Origin: Methylobacterium sp. BTF04
GTDB taxonomy: Bacteria > Pseudomonadota > Alphaproteobacteria > Rhizobiales > Beijerinckiaceae
Reading direction: 5' to 3'
DNA length: 52,165 bases
NCBI RefSeq assembly: GCF_010692745.1
Contig: NZ_JAAHTB010000030.1
Span: forward strand, 1-52,165
Position 1 is the stretch's first letter; each line of letters starts with the position of its first letter. A program made the position numbers and the translations under genes. This document shows, in pieces, positions 50,944 through 52,165 of the stretch. The notes under the pieces are model-generated. The model saw only the letters and a list, made by a program, of their open reading frames with translations, searched no databases and was not told where the DNA came from.

Positions 50944-51729
50944 ATGTTGTACGAACTGGCTAACCTCTCGTGCCCGCTGCTTGCGCTCGGGCAAGCGTCG
51001 GATGGCGTTCATGCCTGGGTGGACGACGGCGAGGCGAAGGGTGAGTTCCTCGGCTGCTGGCGGACGGAGTTGGGCACGCTGGGCCAGATATTCGTGTTGC
51101 GCGGGTTCGCGGCGCCGGAGGACATGACGGCCGAGCGTCGGCGCGCGCTGCTGAATGCCAGTCCGTTCAATGCCGGAAGTGTCGTGTCGGCGATTGAGAT
51201 GGACAGCTACGCCCCATTCCCGTTCCTGCCGACGATCCGGGCCGGAGAACGGGGTGGGGTGTACGAGTTCCGGACCTACCAACTCAAGCCCGGTGGCCTG
51301 CCGCCGACGCTGGCGGGTTGGGAAGCCGCCATCGAACCGGCCCGTGACTATACCGACCATCTCGTCGTGAACATGTACGCGTTGGATGGGGCGCCCAGGA
51401 TCACGCACATCTGGGGCTTCGCCAGTCTTGAGGAACGCTCGGGATTACGAGCCCGTGCCTACGCTGCCGGCGTCTGGCCGCCCAAGGGTGGACCAGAGCA
51501 GATCGCAAGGGCGACCTCGACCATCGCGCTGCCGCAGGGGCGCTCTATCGGAAATTCCCATCGAGGCGAGACTTGGCGCCGGAAGCGACATCACCATTCA
51601 ATATCGCGTCGGTCATTCGCTCGCATCCCGTTCAGGCCGCGGGCCAATCGCCGAGTGTCTTGCGGAGGCCGTTCCGAGAGGATGTCATGGCATCCTCGAT
51701 CAGCCCGGCGAGGCGGACCGCGTGGGTGA
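50944..51729 (+). CDS. NIPSNAP family protein with an abnormal C-terminus
   Basis: A 261-residue frame, of which about 200 residues are a two-domain NIPSNAP protein (MLYELANLSCPLLALG; VYEFRTYQLKPGGLPPTLAG; MYALDGAPRITHIWGFASLE; ARATSTIALP). The family normally ends soon after the ALP segment. Here it runs on for about 60 residues of Arg/Ser-rich text (such as RRKRHHHSISRRSFARIPF) that overlaps the antisense oxidoreductase gene by 98 bases. This looks like a deletion joint near 51545 that removed the natural stop. GGAGGA gives a good ribosome binding site. Function unknown. Confidence 0.7.
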   Translation: MLYELANLSCPLLALGQASDGVHAWVDDGEAKGEFLGCWRTELGTLGQIFVLRGFAAPEDMTAERRRALLNASPFNAGSVVSAIEMDSYAPFPFLPTIRAGERGGVYEFRTYQLKPGGLPPTLAGWEAAIEPARDYTDHLVVNMYALDGAPRITHIWGFASLEERSGLRARAYAAGVWPPKGGPEQIARATSTIALPQGRSIGNSHRGETWRRKRHHHSISRRSFARIPFRPRANRRVSCGGRSERMSWHPRSARRGGPRG

Positions 51730-52165
51730 AGCCGGGTGCGTTCGACGTTCCGCCAGCGATATCGTCGCGGAGGTCGGCATACGTCGCGGCGACGTTTAAC
51801 GCCGCATCCGGCAGGGACGCCAGATCCCCCTCATCCACCATCTGGGGTTCGCCGTTGACATGCAGTCGCAGGCGCCCCGACTGGAAGCCCCGCGGCGCCC
51901 CGCCTTCGAGCGTGAGGATGCCGCCCTCGCCGACGATCTCGAAGCGGAACGGCGTTCCGGTCGGACGCCCCCCGGCGATCTCCGCCGAGAGTGCCATTCC
52001 GTTGGACAGTCGAGCCTGCACCAGGAAGTGGTCGTAGGTCATACGTGGCTGTGGTTGCCCGTCGCCGATCCGGATCTCGGGATACTGGGTGGTCGCCAGC
52101 GCCGTCAGGTGAGCTATGCGGGAAAGTGGGTGACGACGGTGGATTGAGGGCGGCGTATCGAGGCG
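51632..52165 (-). CDS. Gfo/Idh/MocA family oxidoreductase, C-terminal part, runs off the window
   Basis: The reading frame is open from the right window edge to a TGA at 51632-51634. The recognisable part has HLTALATTQYPEIRIGDG, MTYDHFLVQARLSNGMALSA, PFRFEIVGEGGILTLEGGAP and NAPGFTHAVRLAGLIEDA, the C-terminal alpha/beta domain of sugar or polyol dehydrogenases. The N-terminal nucleotide-binding domain lies beyond 52165. An internal ATG at 52042 is not the true start. The 3' end overlaps the run-on of the NIPSNAP gene. Confidence 0.72.
   Translation of the reverse strand, partial: RLDTPPSIHRRHPLSRIAHLTALATTQYPEIRIGDGQPQPRMTYDHFLVQARLSNGMALSAEIAGGRPTGTPFRFEIVGEGGILTLEGGAPRGFQSGRLRLHVNGEPQMVDEGDLASLPDAALNVAATYADLRDDIAGGTSNAPGFTHAVRLAGLIEDAMTSSRNGLRKTLGDWPAA

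Noticed and set aside
1..52165. CRISPR array or cas genes
   Set aside because: No regularly spaced direct repeats and no Cas motifs were seen; the only short tandem array is the three 14-base units at 24277-24318.

Overview
The window looks like chromosome from a high-GC alphaproteobacterium, most likely a Methylobacterium-type member of the Hyphomicrobiales. This is inferred from gene content and not from any search: TamA/TamB, KdsD, a GT61 glycosyltransferase, DUF6481, DUF2934, phasin, BrnT/BrnA, a MutL with the endonuclease motif, a Zur-type operator and full CtrA-type sites. Most of the first 36 kb reads as core genome. The exception is one AT-rich islet at about 10.4-12.7 kb. The last 16 kb (36-52 kb) reads as accessory DNA under decay.

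Layout, left to right. (1) 0-5.2 kb holds tRNA-Glu with a clear promoter and three RNA methyltransferase genes (rlmB, tlyA and an RlmD/RumA-like gene), with a CYTH-CHAD protein on the other strand. (2) 5.3-10.4 kb holds small, mostly secreted or unknown proteins. They include a tight cluster with two CtrA-type sites, a DUF2934 protein with a histone-H1-like Lys/Ala tail, a HAD phosphatase and two paralogous cysteine-containing secreted proteins. (3) 10.4-12.8 kb is an AT-rich islet with a decayed IS66-like transposase, bracketed by 133-bp direct repeats that carry the start of one of those secreted-protein genes. (4) 12.8-20.1 kb has a peptide-deformylase-like protein lacking key residues, then the tamA-tamB pair. 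(5) 20.6-24.2 kb has a cold-shock protein, a DUF6481 protein and a ZnuD-like TonB receptor behind a perfect Zur-type palindrome. (6) 24.4-28.5 kb has a same-direction run: DUF3750, GNAT, then a translationally coupled ferredoxin / ferredoxin reductase / cytochrome P450 set. (7) 28.6-36.2 kb has an Omp19-like lipoprotein, brnT-brnA, a beta-barrel protein, kdsD, a GT61 enzyme and mutL. (8) 36.2-52.2 kb alternates intact stress/redox-type genes (HxlR with a PRISE-like SDR, PPOX, SDR, YciI, phasin, OsmC, LysR, PLA2-like, MFS) with at least six broken genes.

Genes that probably work together are TamA with TamB (outer-membrane assembly), ferredoxin with its reductase and the P450 (one class I monooxygenase chain), BrnT with BrnA (toxin-antitoxin), Zur with the TonB receptor (zinc uptake), and the HxlR regulator with the divergent SDR. 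The observations most worth pursuing are the CtrA-site-flanked small-protein cluster, the metal-ligand-deficient deformylase homologue, the duplicated signal-sequence DNA around the islet, the palindromic repeat inside tamB, and the clustered gene decay on the right. I did not find a clearly new defence or biosynthetic system.
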